From assembly GCF_038900095.1 (NCBI RefSeq), contig NZ_JBBMQQ010000001.1:682001-746000 (forward strand): DNA of 64,000 nt. The letters run 5' to 3'. Below the pieces are notes generated by a model. That model searched no databases. It saw nothing but the letters and a program-made list of their open reading frames with translations, and was not told where the DNA came from. This stretch comes from Hoeflea sp038900095. GTDB taxonomy: Bacteria; Pseudomonadota; Alphaproteobacteria; Rhizobiales; Rhizobiaceae. The position numbers and the translations under genes were made by a program. Positions 8,760 to 17,589 of this stretch are shown in pieces. Positions within the stretch are counted from its first letter, which is position 1. Each line of letters opens with the position of its first letter.

Positions 8760-10745
8760 ATGTACCAAGCTATCGTCTTTCTTCCTCTCATTGGCGCACT
8801 GATCGCGGGCTTCGGTGGCCGTGCCATCGGCGCCAAGGCGTCGGAGTATGTCACAACGCTGTTCCTGATCGTCGCCGCCCTGTTGTCATGGGTGGCCTTC
8901 TTCCAGGTTGCCATGGGGCACGGCGAGACTGTGCGCGAACCGATCATGCGCTGGATCGACTCGGGCTCGTTCAATGTCGAATGGGCACTCCGGATCGACA
9001 CGCTGACCGCGGTGATGCTGGTGGTGGTCAACACCGTGTCCTGCCTGGTCCATGTCTATTCGATCGGGTACATGCACCATGACCCGCACCGTCCGCGGTT
9101 CTTCGCCTACCTTTCGTTCTTCACCTTTGCCATGCTGATGCTGGTGACGTCGGACAATCTGTTGCAGATGTTCTTCGGCTGGGAAGGGGTTGGCGTGGCC
9201 TCCTATCTGCTGATCGGATTCTGGTACAAGAAGCCGTCCGCAAATGCCGCCGCAATGAAGGCGTTCATCGTCAACCGCGTCGGTGACTTCGGCTTCCTTC
9301 TGGGTATTTTCGGGCTGTTCGTGCTGTTCGGTTCCGCCTCGTTCGACGCCATCTTCGCCGGCGTCGCGGATTATCTTCCGGCTGAAGGCGCGGAGCAGGG
9401 TGATGCCGTGATCACGCTGTTCGGAATGCATCTCGACAAGGCTCATGCGCTGACCGGTGTCTGCCTGCTTCTGTTCATGGGCGCGATGGGCAAGTCGGCC
9501 CAGTTCCTGCTGCACACCTGGCTGCCCGACGCGATGGAAGGCCCGACGCCTGTGTCGGCTCTGATCCATGCCGCGACCATGGTGACCGCCGGTGTGTTCC
9601 TCGTCGCGCGCATGTCACCGGTGTTCGAGCATTCGCCGGACGCGCTGACATTCGTGACCTGGATCGGTGCCATCACCGCGTTCTTCGCCGCGACCGTCGG
9701 TCTGGTGCAGAACGACATCAAGCGGGTGATTGCCTATTCGACCTGTTCGCAGCTGGGCTACATGTTCGTGGCACTCGGCATCGGCGCCTATGGCGGCGCG
9801 GTCTTCCACCTGTTCACGCACGCCTTCTTCAAGGCGCTGCTGTTCCTTGGCGCCGGCTCGGTGATCCATGCGGTTTCCGACGAGCAGGACATGCGGCGGA
9901 TGGGCGGACTTCGCAAGAAGATCCCGGTCACCTACTGGATGATGATCATCGGCACGATCGCGCTGACCGGTGTCGGCATCCCCGGCACGATGATCGGTAC
10001 CGCGGGCTTCTTCTCCAAGGACATCATCATCGAATCCGCCTATGTGGCGCACAATTCCGCAGCCGGTATCGCCTTCGGGCTGCTGGTGATCGCGGCGATG
10101 TTCACGAGCTTCTATTCCTGGCGGCTGATCTTCATGACGTTCCATGGCAAGCCGCGCGCATCGTCAGACGTGATGCATCACGCCCATGAATCACCTCCGG
10201 TGATGCTGGTGCCGCTGTTCATCCTGGCGGTGGGTGCGTTGCTGGCCGGTGTGGTGTTCAAGGAGTATTTCTTCGGCCATGAATATGCCGAGTTCTGGAA
10301 GGGCGCGCTGTTTACAGGCCCTGAGAACGAAATTCTCGAGGAATTCCACCACGTGCCGTTGTGGGTCAAGCTGAGCCCGTTCGTGGCCATGCTGCTTGGA
10401 CTGGTAACGGCCTGGTACTTCTATATCCGCTCGCCTGAAACGCCGAAGCGGCTGGCCGAGGACCACCAGATGCTCTACCGGTTCCTGCTCAACAAATGGT
10501 ATTTTGACGAGCTTTACGATTTCATCTTTGTCCGCCCTGCAAAATGGCTCGGCACCTTCCTGTGGAAGCAGGGTGATGGTCGCGTCATTGATGGTTACGG
10601 CCCGAACGGCGTTGCCGCACGGGTGCAGGACATCACCGGCCGGGTTGTCCGGCTGCAGACCGGATATCTTTACCACTACGCCTTCGTGATGCTGATCGGA
10701 ATTGCAGCGCTTGTCACATGGATGATGCTCGGGAGTGCATTCTGA
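8760..10745 (+). CDS. nuoL: NADH-quinone oxidoreductase subunit L
   Basis: This is the distal antiporter-like proton-pumping subunit (ND5 homologue) of 661 residues. Family landmarks are the FFGWEGVGVASYLLIGFW segment with its essential glutamate, HTWLPDAMEGPTPVSALIHAATMV, and the later NDIKRVIAYSTCSQLGYM loop. The C-terminal part contains the long lateral helix region after about residue 530. The stop codon overlaps the start of nuoM by one base (TGATG). Confidence 0.97.
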   Translation: MYQAIVFLPLIGALIAGFGGRAIGAKASEYVTTLFLIVAALLSWVAFFQVAMGHGETVREPIMRWIDSGSFNVEWALRIDTLTAVMLVVVNTVSCLVHVYSIGYMHHDPHRPRFFAYLSFFTFAMLMLVTSDNLLQMFFGWEGVGVASYLLIGFWYKKPSANAAAMKAFIVNRVGDFGFLLGIFGLFVLFGSASFDAIFAGVADYLPAEGAEQGDAVITLFGMHLDKAHALTGVCLLLFMGAMGKSAQFLLHTWLPDAMEGPTPVSALIHAATMVTAGVFLVARMSPVFEHSPDALTFVTWIGAITAFFAATVGLVQNDIKRVIAYSTCSQLGYMFVALGIGAYGGAVFHLFTHAFFKALLFLGAGSVIHAVSDEQDMRRMGGLRKKIPVTYWMMIIGTIALTGVGIPGTMIGTAGFFSKDIIIESAYVAHNSAAGIAFGLLVIAAMFTSFYSWRLIFMTFHGKPRASSDVMHHAHESPPVMLVPLFILAVGALLAGVVFKEYFFGHEYAEFWKGALFTGPENEILEEFHHVPLWVKLSPFVAMLLGLVTAWYFYIRSPETPKRLAEDHQMLYRFLLNKWYFDELYDFIFVRPAKWLGTFLWKQGDGRVIDGYGPNGVAARVQDITGRVVRLQTGYLYHYAFVMLIGIAALVTWMMLGSAF

Positions 10746-12256
10746 TGACCGATTGGCCTCTTCTGTCAGTTGTCACCTTCATACCGCTGATTTGCGTGTT
10801 GTTCCTTCTGCCGATCAAGGATGATACCGAGATCGGACGGCGCAACATTCGCCAGGTCGCGCTTCTCGGTACGACCGCGACCTTCGTGATGTCGCTGTTG
10901 ATCTGGGCGAGCTTCGATGTGAGCGACCCGGGCTTCCAGATGGTGGAAGCCATCGACATGCCGGGCGCGATGTTCTCCTACGCGATGGGTGTCGACGGCA
11001 TCTCGATGCTGTTTGTCATCCTGACAACGTTCCTGATGCCGCTGTGCATCCTGGCAAGCTGGAAATCGGTCGAAACCCGCGTGCGGGAATACATGATCGC
11101 GTTCCTGGTGCTCGAGACCATGATGATCGGCGTGTTCTGCGCGCTCGATATCGTGCTGTTCTACGTGTTCTTCGAGGCCGGCCTGATCCCGATGTTCATC
11201 ATCATCGGCGTGTGGGGCGGCAAGCGGCGCGTCTATGCCAGCTTCAAGTTCTTCCTCTACACGCTTGCCGGTTCGGTGCTGATGCTGCTGGCGATCATGG
11301 CGATGTACTGGGATGCAGGCACAACGGACATCCGTCTGCTGCTGGCACACAATTTCCCGGAATCGATGCAAACCTGGCTATGGCTGGCGTTCTTTGCCTC
11401 GTTCGCGGTGAAGATGCCGATGTGGCCTGTTCACACCTGGTTGCCCGACGCCCACGTCGAGGCGCCGACGGCGGGTTCGGTGATCCTTGCGGGTGTCCTG
11501 TTGAAGCTCGGCGGTTACGGGTTCCTGCGGTTCTCGCTGCCGATGTTCCCGCTCGCCTCGGCCGATTTCGCACCGTTGATCTTCACGCTGTCGGTTGTTG
11601 CGATCATCTACACCTCGCTGGTGGCGCTGGTGCAGGAAGACATGAAGAAGCTGATTGCCTACTCGTCGGTTGCGCATATGGGCTTTGTCACAATGGGTAT
11701 CTTCGCGGCCAACGCGCAGGGCGTGCAGGGTGCGATCTTCCAGATGCTGAGCCATGGTTTGGTGTCGAGTGCGCTGTTCCTGTGTGTGGGCGTGGTCTAT
11801 GACCGTATGCACACCCGTGACATCGCGGCCTATGGTGGCCTGGTCAAGAACATGCCGAAATTTGCCGTGGTGTTCATGCTCTTCACCATGGCCAATGTCG
11901 GGCTGCCGGGCACATCGGGCTTTGTCGGCGAATTCCTGACACTGATCGGTGTGTTCCAGGTCAACACCTGGGTGGCACTGTTTGCCGCCACCGGCGTGAT
12001 CCTGTCGGCATGCTATGCGCTGTGGCTCTACCGCCGCGTGATATTCGGCGCGCTGGAAAAGGAAAGCCTGAAGGCAATGCTCGACCTGTCGGGCCGCGAG
12101 AAGGCGATCCTGTATCCGCTTGTCGCGCTGACAATCTTCTTTGGTGTCTATCCGGCACCGATCTTTGATGTGACGGCAGCCTCGGTTGACGCACTAATCA
12201 ACAATTACACGGCTTCGCTGCAGGCAGCGCGCGACCTTGCGCTGTCGGTTAACTGA
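10745..12256 (+). CDS. nuoM: NADH-quinone oxidoreductase subunit M
   Basis: This antiporter-like proton-pumping subunit (ND4 homologue) has 503 residues and about 14 transmembrane helices. Landmarks are FFEAGLIPMFIIIGVWGG with its essential glutamate, KMPMWPVHTWLPDAHVEAPTAGSV, and QEDMKKLIAYSSVAHMGF. The ATG is chosen at 10745, within the TGATG overlap with nuoL. An in-frame codon at 10718 would lie inside nuoL and give no family sequence. Confidence 0.97.
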   Translation: MTDWPLLSVVTFIPLICVLFLLPIKDDTEIGRRNIRQVALLGTTATFVMSLLIWASFDVSDPGFQMVEAIDMPGAMFSYAMGVDGISMLFVILTTFLMPLCILASWKSVETRVREYMIAFLVLETMMIGVFCALDIVLFYVFFEAGLIPMFIIIGVWGGKRRVYASFKFFLYTLAGSVLMLLAIMAMYWDAGTTDIRLLLAHNFPESMQTWLWLAFFASFAVKMPMWPVHTWLPDAHVEAPTAGSVILAGVLLKLGGYGFLRFSLPMFPLASADFAPLIFTLSVVAIIYTSLVALVQEDMKKLIAYSSVAHMGFVTMGIFAANAQGVQGAIFQMLSHGLVSSALFLCVGVVYDRMHTRDIAAYGGLVKNMPKFAVVFMLFTMANVGLPGTSGFVGEFLTLIGVFQVNTWVALFAATGVILSACYALWLYRRVIFGALEKESLKAMLDLSGREKAILYPLVALTIFFGVYPAPIFDVTAASVDALINNYTASLQAARDLALSVN

Positions 12257-12276
12257 GCTACGGAGACTGCGGGACC

Positions 12277-13719
12277 ATGACGCCAGAAATTCTCACTTCG
12301 AGCCTACAGCTTTCCGTACCCGAGCTCATGCTGGCCGTCGGCGCCATGGTGCTGCTGATGATCGGCGTGTTCTCCGGCGAGAAATCGGTGACGATGGTCA
12401 ACGGTTTGGCGGTGGCGCTCTTGATCATGGCAGGGCTGGTGCTGGTGCTGGTGACCGGCAATGGCGAGGCCTTCAACGGTGCATTCCTGTCCGATCCCTT
12501 CGCCCGCTTCATGAAGGTGCTGGCGCTGATTGGCGCGATCACCGCAATGGTGATGACCGTCGGTCACGCCAAGGCGGAGCGGATCGACAAGTTCGAGCTG
12601 CCGGTGCTGTTCGTGCTGGCGACGCTGGGCATGATGCTGATGATCTCGGCCAACGACATGATCGCGCTCTACATGGGGCTCGAGTTGCAGTCGCTGGCGC
12701 TTTACGTGGTGGCGGCAATCAACCGCGACAGCCAGCGCTCGACCGAAGCCGGCCTGAAGTATTTCGTCCTAGGTGCGCTGTCGTCGGGCATGCTGCTATA
12801 TGGCGCTTCGCTGGTCTACGGCTATACCGGTCATACCGGGTTTGACGAGATTGCCGCGGCTATTTCCGGTGGCGAGCGTTCGCTCGGCCTGATCTTCGGC
12901 CTGGTCTTCCTGCTTGCCGGCGTTGCCTTCAAGATCTCGGCCGTGCCGTTCCACATGTGGACGCCGGACGTCTATGAAGGCGCGCCGACGCCGGTCACCG
13001 CATTCTTTGCGGCTGCACCGAAGGTCGCGGCCATGGCGCTGTTCGTGCGCATCGTCATTGTCGCCTTCGAGCCGGTGACGCTTGACTGGCAGCAGATCGT
13101 GGTGTTCATCTCGATCGGTTCGATGGTGCTTGGCGCCTTTGCCGCAATCGGGCAGAAAAACATCAAGCGGCTGATGGCCTATTCTTCCATCGGTCACATG
13201 GGCTTTGCGCTGGTCGGGCTTGCCGCGGGCAGCCAGGCCGGTGTTCGCGGTGTGATCCTCTACATGCTGATCTACATGGTCATGACGCTGGGCACCTTCG
13301 CCGTCATCCTCGCCATGCGGCGCAAGGAGGACGGCAATGTCGAGCAGATCGACGATCTGGCAGGCCTGTCCTCGACCAACCCGTTCATGGCGCTGATGCT
13401 GACCATCCTGATGTTCTCGCTCGCAGGCATTCCGCCGCTGGCAGGCTTCTTCGGCAAGTACTTCGTCTTTGTCGCGGCAATCGAGGCCAAGCTCTATGGC
13501 CTCGCCATCATCGGCGTGCTGGCTTCGGTCGTGGGTGCCTATTACTACCTGCGGATCGTCAAGATCATGTGGTTTGATCAGCCGAACGGTTCGTTCGTGC
13601 CAGTTGCCGGTGAACTCAAGCTGGTGTTCGGCATTTCGGGACTGTTCGTGCTGTTCTACGTGGTTGTCTCCAATCCCCTGGGCCTTGCTGCCGACGTCGC
13701 CGCGAAGACATTCTTCTAA
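12277..13719 (+). CDS. nuoN: NADH-quinone oxidoreductase subunit N
   Basis: This antiporter-like subunit (ND2 homologue) has 480 residues and is the last nuo gene. Landmarks are YMGLELQSLALYVVAAINR with its essential glutamate, FKISAVPFHMWTPDVYEGAPTPVTAFFA, and QKNIKRLMAYSSIGHMGFAL. A GGAGA site lies about 14 bases upstream and CGGGA closer in. The downstream gene birA begins 18 bases after the stop, so it is probably in the same transcript. Confidence 0.97.
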   Translation: MTPEILTSSLQLSVPELMLAVGAMVLLMIGVFSGEKSVTMVNGLAVALLIMAGLVLVLVTGNGEAFNGAFLSDPFARFMKVLALIGAITAMVMTVGHAKAERIDKFELPVLFVLATLGMMLMISANDMIALYMGLELQSLALYVVAAINRDSQRSTEAGLKYFVLGALSSGMLLYGASLVYGYTGHTGFDEIAAAISGGERSLGLIFGLVFLLAGVAFKISAVPFHMWTPDVYEGAPTPVTAFFAAAPKVAAMALFVRIVIVAFEPVTLDWQQIVVFISIGSMVLGAFAAIGQKNIKRLMAYSSIGHMGFALVGLAAGSQAGVRGVILYMLIYMVMTLGTFAVILAMRRKEDGNVEQIDDLAGLSSTNPFMALMLTILMFSLAGIPPLAGFFGKYFVFVAAIEAKLYGLAIIGVLASVVGAYYYLRIVKIMWFDQPNGSFVPVAGELKLVFGISGLFVLFYVVVSNPLGLAADVAAKTFF

Positions 13720-13737
13720 GATGCCGCGGCGGGCTGC

Positions 13738-14481
13738 ATGACGGGGCCGGATTTCCGGCACATCGAGCTGGGGGATGTCGCGTCCACCAATCTCGAGTGC
13801 ATGGAGCGGGCGCGGGCAGGCGATGCCGGTCATTTGTGGATCACGGCAGAGCGCCAGACCGGCGGCCGGGCGCGCCGGGGCCGGAACTGGGTCTCGGAGC
13901 CGGGAAACCTCTATTCCTCGTTGCTGCTGATCGATCCAGCTCCCTGGGAAGCCCTTGCCAGTCTGCCTCTGGCCGTCACCCTGGCCGTTCATGATGCGAT
14001 TGCTTCGGTGCTGCCTGGCGAGGCGGCCGAATCGCTCAGGATCAAGTGGCCGAACGACATGCTGATTGACGGGCAAAAGACTTCCGGCATTCTGATAGAG
14101 GCTGAACAACTGGCTGATGGCCGCAGGGCGGTCGTCATCGGCTGCGGCGTCAATGTGGCGCATTTCCCGGAAGCCAGCCTGTACCCGGCAACCTGCCTTG
14201 CAGATCAGGGCAGTGCGGTCACGCCGCAGGATTTGTTCGCGCGGCTTGTGGTATCGATGGATCGTACGCTGAATGACTGGGATCAGGGGCGTGGACTGGC
14301 GGGCATCCGCGATGCCTGGATCGAACGTGCCCAGGGCATCGGCAAGCCGGTGACAGTGAATTTGCCAGACCGCCAAATCCATGGTCTGTTTGACGGAATT
14401 GACGATGAAGGCAGGCTGATGCTTGCAATGCCGGACGGGAGTAGACAGATGATTGCTTCGGGCGACGTGTTTTTCTCTTGA
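13738..14481 (+). CDS. birA: Biotin--[acetyl-CoA-carboxylase] ligase
   Basis: This enzyme activates biotin as biotinyl-AMP and attaches it to a lysine of carboxylase carrier domains. It has 247 residues and lacks the N-terminal winged-helix repressor domain of E. coli BirA, so it is a ligase only. The substrate loop GGRARRGRNWVSEPGNLYSS lies near residues 41-60. The catalytic-core segment KWPNDMLIDGQKTSGILIE follows near 103-121. It is tightly linked to nuoN and followed by rnj, an arrangement I recall from Rhizobiales. Confidence 0.94.
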   Translation: MTGPDFRHIELGDVASTNLECMERARAGDAGHLWITAERQTGGRARRGRNWVSEPGNLYSSLLLIDPAPWEALASLPLAVTLAVHDAIASVLPGEAAESLRIKWPNDMLIDGQKTSGILIEAEQLADGRRAVVIGCGVNVAHFPEASLYPATCLADQGSAVTPQDLFARLVVSMDRTLNDWDQGRGLAGIRDAWIERAQGIGKPVTVNLPDRQIHGLFDGIDDEGRLMLAMPDGSRQMIASGDVFFS

Positions 14482-14485
14482 GAGA

Positions 14486-14533
14486 GCATGATTTTCACCT
14501 TGATCCGGTTCCGGATTGAGATGAAAACCATGC
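14486..14533. repeat. Imperfect palindrome between birA and rnj
   Basis: This is a 48-base inverted repeat. The left arm begins GCATGATTTTCAC and the right arm ends GATGAAAACCATGC, with CCGG-tt-CCGG at the centre; only a few positions mismatch. Similar GCATGATTTT palindromes are common intergenic elements in rhizobia. No T-run follows, so a terminator role is uncertain. Confidence 0.6.
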
Positions 14534-14614
14534 ACCACCTTTGGGTTCTGCGCCGATTTAATGCCCCACATCCGGTGGCCGGCGCAGCAGTGATATGATC
14601 AGACAGGACAATTG

Positions 14615-16282
14615 ATGACTAAAGACCAGGATCTCGTATTCGTACCGCTGGGCGGCGTTGGCGAAATCGGCATGAATCTCGCCCTTTACGGCTACGGTTC
14701 GCCCAAGCAACGTGAATGGATCATGGTGGATTGCGGCGTCACCTTTCCGGGGCCCGAGCTTCCGGGCGTCGATCTGATCCTGCCGGACATCGATTTCGTC
14801 AAGAGCCTGGGAAAGCAGCTCAAGGCGATCATCATCACCCACGCCCATGAAGACCATTACGGCGGCCTGGCCCAGATCTGGCCTCGGCTCAATGTGCCGG
14901 TCTTTGCCTCGGCCTTTACCGCAGGAATGCTTGAAGCCAAGCGCGCCTATGAGAGAACCCGCGCGGAAGTGCCGATCACGGTGTTCAAGGCGGGTGAGAA
15001 ATTCACCGCAGGCCCGTTCGAGATCGAGCCGGTGGCCGTCAACCATTCGATCCCCGAGCCTTTCTCGCTGGCGATCCGCACGCCGCTCGGCAAGCTCATT
15101 CATACCGGTGACTGGAAGATCGACGCCACGCCGTCGCTCGGACCGCTGACGGACGAACACCGTTTCCGGCAACTGGGCGAGGAGGGCATCCTTGCCATGA
15201 TGTGCGATTCGACCAACGCCATGCGCGAGGGGATTTCGCCATCCGAGAAGGAAGTCAGCGCCGGCTTGCGCGAGGTTATCGAACAGGCCGAAGGCCGGGT
15301 GGCGATTACCACGTTCTCCTCCAATGTCGGCCGTATCCGTTCCATTGCCGAAGCTGCGCGTGACGCGGGCCGCGAAGTTCTTCTGCTCGGCAGCTCGATC
15401 AAGCGGGTTGTCAACGTGGCGACCGAACTTGGCATGATGGAGGGCATCCCCGAGTTCCTGGCCGAAGACGAGTATGGCTACATTCCGCGTGACAAGGTTG
15501 TTGTCATCCTGACTGGTAGCCAGGGAGAGCCGCGTGCGGCGCTTGCCAAGCTGTCGCGTGACGAGATGCGCAATGTGGCACTGACCTCCGGTGACACCGT
15601 GGTGTTCTCGTCGCGCGCGATTCCGGGCAACGAGAAGGGCATCATCGACATCAAGAACGGGTTGATCGAGCAAGGGATCAAGATCATCACCGATGCAGAG
15701 GCCCTGGTTCACGTGTCGGGTCATCCGCGCCGCAGCGAACTGGTGCAGATGTACGAATGGGTCAAGCCGAAGATCCTCGTGCCCGTGCATGGCGAGGCGG
15801 CTCACCTGACCGCCCAGGCCGAACTGGCGCGGGCATCGGGAATCGAAATCACGCCGCGCGTGCGCAACGGTTCCATCCTGCGGTTGGCGCCGGGTATTCC
15901 GGAAGTCATCGGTGAAGCCCATCACGGCCGCATCTACAAGGATGGCCAGCTGATTGGCGATTATGACGAGATGGGCATCTCGGAACGCCGCAAGCTGTCG
16001 TTCGCGGGCCACGTGGCGGTCAATGTCGTGCTGGATCACCGGCTCGAGTTCCAGCGTGATCCGGTGGTCTCTGCCATCGGCCTGCCGGCATTCGATGCCG
16101 ATGGCGATGACATGGAAGATATCCTCTATGATTCCGTGCTGGGTGCGGTCGAAAGCATCCCGCGTGGCCGGCGCAAGGACACAGACGGCGTGCGCGAGGC
16201 AATTCGCCGCTCTGTTCGTGCCGCCGCAAACGAGGTATGGGGCAAGAAACCTGTGGTGACGGTCTTCGTCAACAAGGTGTGA
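14615..16282 (+). CDS. rnj: Ribonuclease J
   Basis: This metallo-beta-lactamase/beta-CASP ribonuclease has 5'-exonuclease and endonuclease activity and matures rRNA and mRNA in bacteria with this type of degradosome. The zinc motif H76-x-H78-x-D80-H81 is visible in IITHAHEDHYGG, with further metal-site segments HTGDWKID and the beta-CASP part GHPRRSELVQMYEWVKP ending at PVHGE. The length of 555 residues is normal. The ATG at 14615 (MTKDQDLVFVPLGG) is preferred over a TTG one codon earlier. mce starts 10 bases after the stop. Confidence 0.96.
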   Translation: MTKDQDLVFVPLGGVGEIGMNLALYGYGSPKQREWIMVDCGVTFPGPELPGVDLILPDIDFVKSLGKQLKAIIITHAHEDHYGGLAQIWPRLNVPVFASAFTAGMLEAKRAYERTRAEVPITVFKAGEKFTAGPFEIEPVAVNHSIPEPFSLAIRTPLGKLIHTGDWKIDATPSLGPLTDEHRFRQLGEEGILAMMCDSTNAMREGISPSEKEVSAGLREVIEQAEGRVAITTFSSNVGRIRSIAEAARDAGREVLLLGSSIKRVVNVATELGMMEGIPEFLAEDEYGYIPRDKVVVILTGSQGEPRAALAKLSRDEMRNVALTSGDTVVFSSRAIPGNEKGIIDIKNGLIEQGIKIITDAEALVHVSGHPRRSELVQMYEWVKPKILVPVHGEAAHLTAQAELARASGIEITPRVRNGSILRLAPGIPEVIGEAHHGRIYKDGQLIGDYDEMGISERRKLSFAGHVAVNVVLDHRLEFQRDPVVSAIGLPAFDADGDDMEDILYDSVLGAVESIPRGRRKDTDGVREAIRRSVRAAANEVWGKKPVVTVFVNKV

Positions 16283-16292
16283 GGAAACGATC

Positions 16293-16697
16293 ATGCTCGG
16301 ACGCCTGAACCATGTCGCAATCGCTGTGCCGGATCTTGCCGCGGCAAGCGCCCAGTACCGGACCATGCTGGGCGCAGAGGTGACAGATCCGCAGGCATTG
16401 CCCGAGCATGGCGTCACCGTGGTCTTCATCGTGTTGCCGAACACCAAGATCGAGCTTCTCGAGCCGTTGGGGGAAGGATCCCCGATCGCGGCGTTTCTGG
16501 AAAAGAACCCCTCGGGCGGCATGCATCATGTCTGCTACGAGGTGGAGGACATCCTGGCAGCGCGGGATCATCTCAAGGCCGAGGGTGCGCGGGTGCTGGG
16601 TAATGGCGAGCCCAAGACCGGGGCTCACAACAAGCCGGTGTTGTTCCTGCATCCGAAGGATTTCAACGGTACCCTGATCGAACTCGAGCAGGTTTGA
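16293..16697 (+). CDS. mce: Methylmalonyl-CoA epimerase
   Basis: This small vicinal-oxygen-chelate enzyme (134 residues) interconverts the (R) and (S) forms of methylmalonyl-CoA in the propionyl-CoA to succinyl-CoA route. It has the two beta-alpha-beta units of the fold. Metal-ligand segments are LNHVAIAVPDL at the start, GGMHHVCYEVEDI in the middle and GTLIELEQV at the end. It has a strong GAGGAAA ribosome site and directly follows rnj. Placement next to rnj is usual in alphaproteobacteria, but the sequence gives no direct link to RNA processing. Confidence 0.93.
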   Translation: MLGRLNHVAIAVPDLAAASAQYRTMLGAEVTDPQALPEHGVTVVFIVLPNTKIELLEPLGEGSPIAAFLEKNPSGGMHHVCYEVEDILAARDHLKAEGARVLGNGEPKTGAHNKPVLFLHPKDFNGTLIELEQV

Positions 16698-16708
16698 GGA
16701 GCGCGACA

Positions 16709-16990
16709 ATGGGTTTTGGAACAGGCTTTGCGATCTACTTCATCATCTGGTGGGTGGTTCTGTTTACGGTGCTGCCGTTCTCGGCCCGCAGCCAGGCCGA
16801 CGAGGGGGAAGTGACCTTGGGCACGACGCACAGTGCGCCGGCCGATTTTCGCTTCGGACCGATCTTCTGGCGCACGACGCTTATCTCGGCTCTGGTCTTC
16901 GGTGCCTATTTTCTCGTCACAGTGGTCGGCGGCTATTCGCTTGACGACCTGATCGCGCTGTCACCTGACTTCAAGCCTGCCGGCAACTGA
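16709..16990 (+). CDS. DUF1467 family small membrane protein
   Basis: This 93-residue protein has two hydrophobic helices, near residues 5-25 (FAIYFIIWWVVLFTVLPF) and 55-76. Between them is the segment GTTHSAPADFRFGPIFWRTT, which is characteristic of the DUF1467 family in alphaproteobacteria. Function unknown. It starts 12 bases after the mce stop with a GAGGAG site and is probably the last gene of the nuo-birA-rnj-mce transcript. A TTG 15 bases upstream overlaps mce and is less likely. Confidence 0.88.
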   Translation: MGFGTGFAIYFIIWWVVLFTVLPFSARSQADEGEVTLGTTHSAPADFRFGPIFWRTTLISALVFGAYFLVTVVGGYSLDDLIALSPDFKPAGN

Positions 16991-17096
16991 GCCTGCTTGG
17001 CCCGGCGGGCGTCTTCTGCTTTCAAATCGCTCCGATGGAACTTTGCGTCCGTCCCTCCGTTGACGAGGGAACGCAACTGATCCACGGAGCTTTTAC

Positions 17097-17330
17097 ATGT
17101 CCACAAATCTGAACAAGACGGCACGGCTTACAGAGGCAGACCTCGCCCAGGACAAGATGGGTGACAATTCCCTGCAGGGCGACGACCAGGGAAATGTCCG
17201 CAACCAGCGCCAGGCCGTGCCTGACGTGAAGAAGAAACCCGATGACAGCGTGATCGAGAGTCTTGAGAAAATGGACAAGGATGTTCGCGCCGAAAAGGAA
17301 CTCGGCAAGGGCGCACGCAAGCAAGGTTGA
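17097..17330 (+). CDS. Small hydrophilic conserved hypothetical protein
   Basis: This 77-residue, highly charged protein has no hydrophobic segment and is likely cytoplasmic and largely unstructured. It contains the run MGDNSLQGDDQGNVRNQRQA and a C-terminal acidic/basic helix. An ACGGAG site lies 9 bases upstream. Similar short ORFs sit upstream of proS in rhizobia as far as I recall. I do not recognise a function. Confidence 0.7.
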   Translation: MSTNLNKTARLTEADLAQDKMGDNSLQGDDQGNVRNQRQAVPDVKKKPDDSVIESLEKMDKDVRAEKELGKGARKQG

Positions 17331-17353
17331 ATGGTTTGGAATTGCCCGATTGG

Positions 17354-17379
17354 CCCGGTTTTCCGCAAGGAAGGCCGGG
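17354..17379 (+). terminator. Hairpin after the small hydrophilic gene
   Basis: This is an 11-pair stem (CCCGGTTTTCC against GGAAGGCCGGG, including GU pairs) closed by a GCAA tetraloop, 24 bases after the stop. Only a weak T-rich stretch follows, so termination is possible but not certain. Confidence 0.45.
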
Positions 17380-17428
17380 TTACCGGTGCAGGGATACTGC
17401 CGGCAAAAGCAACTTTCAGAAATCAGGT

Positions 17429-17583
17429 CAAAAAAAAACAAGGCATGAAGCCTTGTTATGCAGGTGTCGCGTGATCTGTTTCCCGGTTGCCCGGGGGCTG
17501 CGAACAAAGCGCGCCTGAGATCCTATCCTCCCAAGACTTTGACCGCGAATTGGGCAGCACCCAGTGGGTTTTGCCTCTTTAGT
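17429..17583 (-). ncRNA. Candidate small RNA on the minus strand upstream of proS
   Basis: A complete small transcription unit can be read on the minus strand inside the gap between the 77-residue gene and proS. The promoter is GTGACA (17613-17618), 17 bases, TAAATA (17590-17595), giving a start near 17583. The transcript of about 150 nt can form a 5' hairpin (GGCA/ACCC against GGGU/UGCC), a CCGGG-type stem with a GCAA tetraloop at 17482-17495, and a final AACAAGGC/GCCTTGTT hairpin followed by nine U. No ORF of note is present on this strand. The position resembles what I recall of the alpha-r9 (Smr9C) family near proS in Sinorhizobium; this needs a covariance search. Confidence 0.65.
17430..17457 (-). 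terminator. Intrinsic terminator reading on the minus strand
   Basis: The arms AACAAGGC and GCCTTGTT enclose a 5-base loop. On the minus strand nine consecutive T follow (A-run 17430-17438 on the plus strand). On the plus strand no T-run follows, so the terminator serves a minus-strand transcript. Confidence 0.8.
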
Positions 17584-17589
17584 GAGCTT

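Noticed and set aside
12796..14571. 591-codon open frame on the minus strand across nuoN and birA
   Set aside because: Antisense to two well-supported genes, with the His/Arg/Gln-rich composition of a frame shadow.
14558..16522. 654-codon minus-strand frame over rnj
   Set aside because: RNase J motifs on the plus strand are complete; the minus frame shows no motif.
17429..17583. Reading the proS-upstream RNA as 6S RNA or tmRNA
   Set aside because: The length would fit 6S, but I could not build the long interrupted stem with a central bubble, and there is no tRNA-like end or tag frame for tmRNA.
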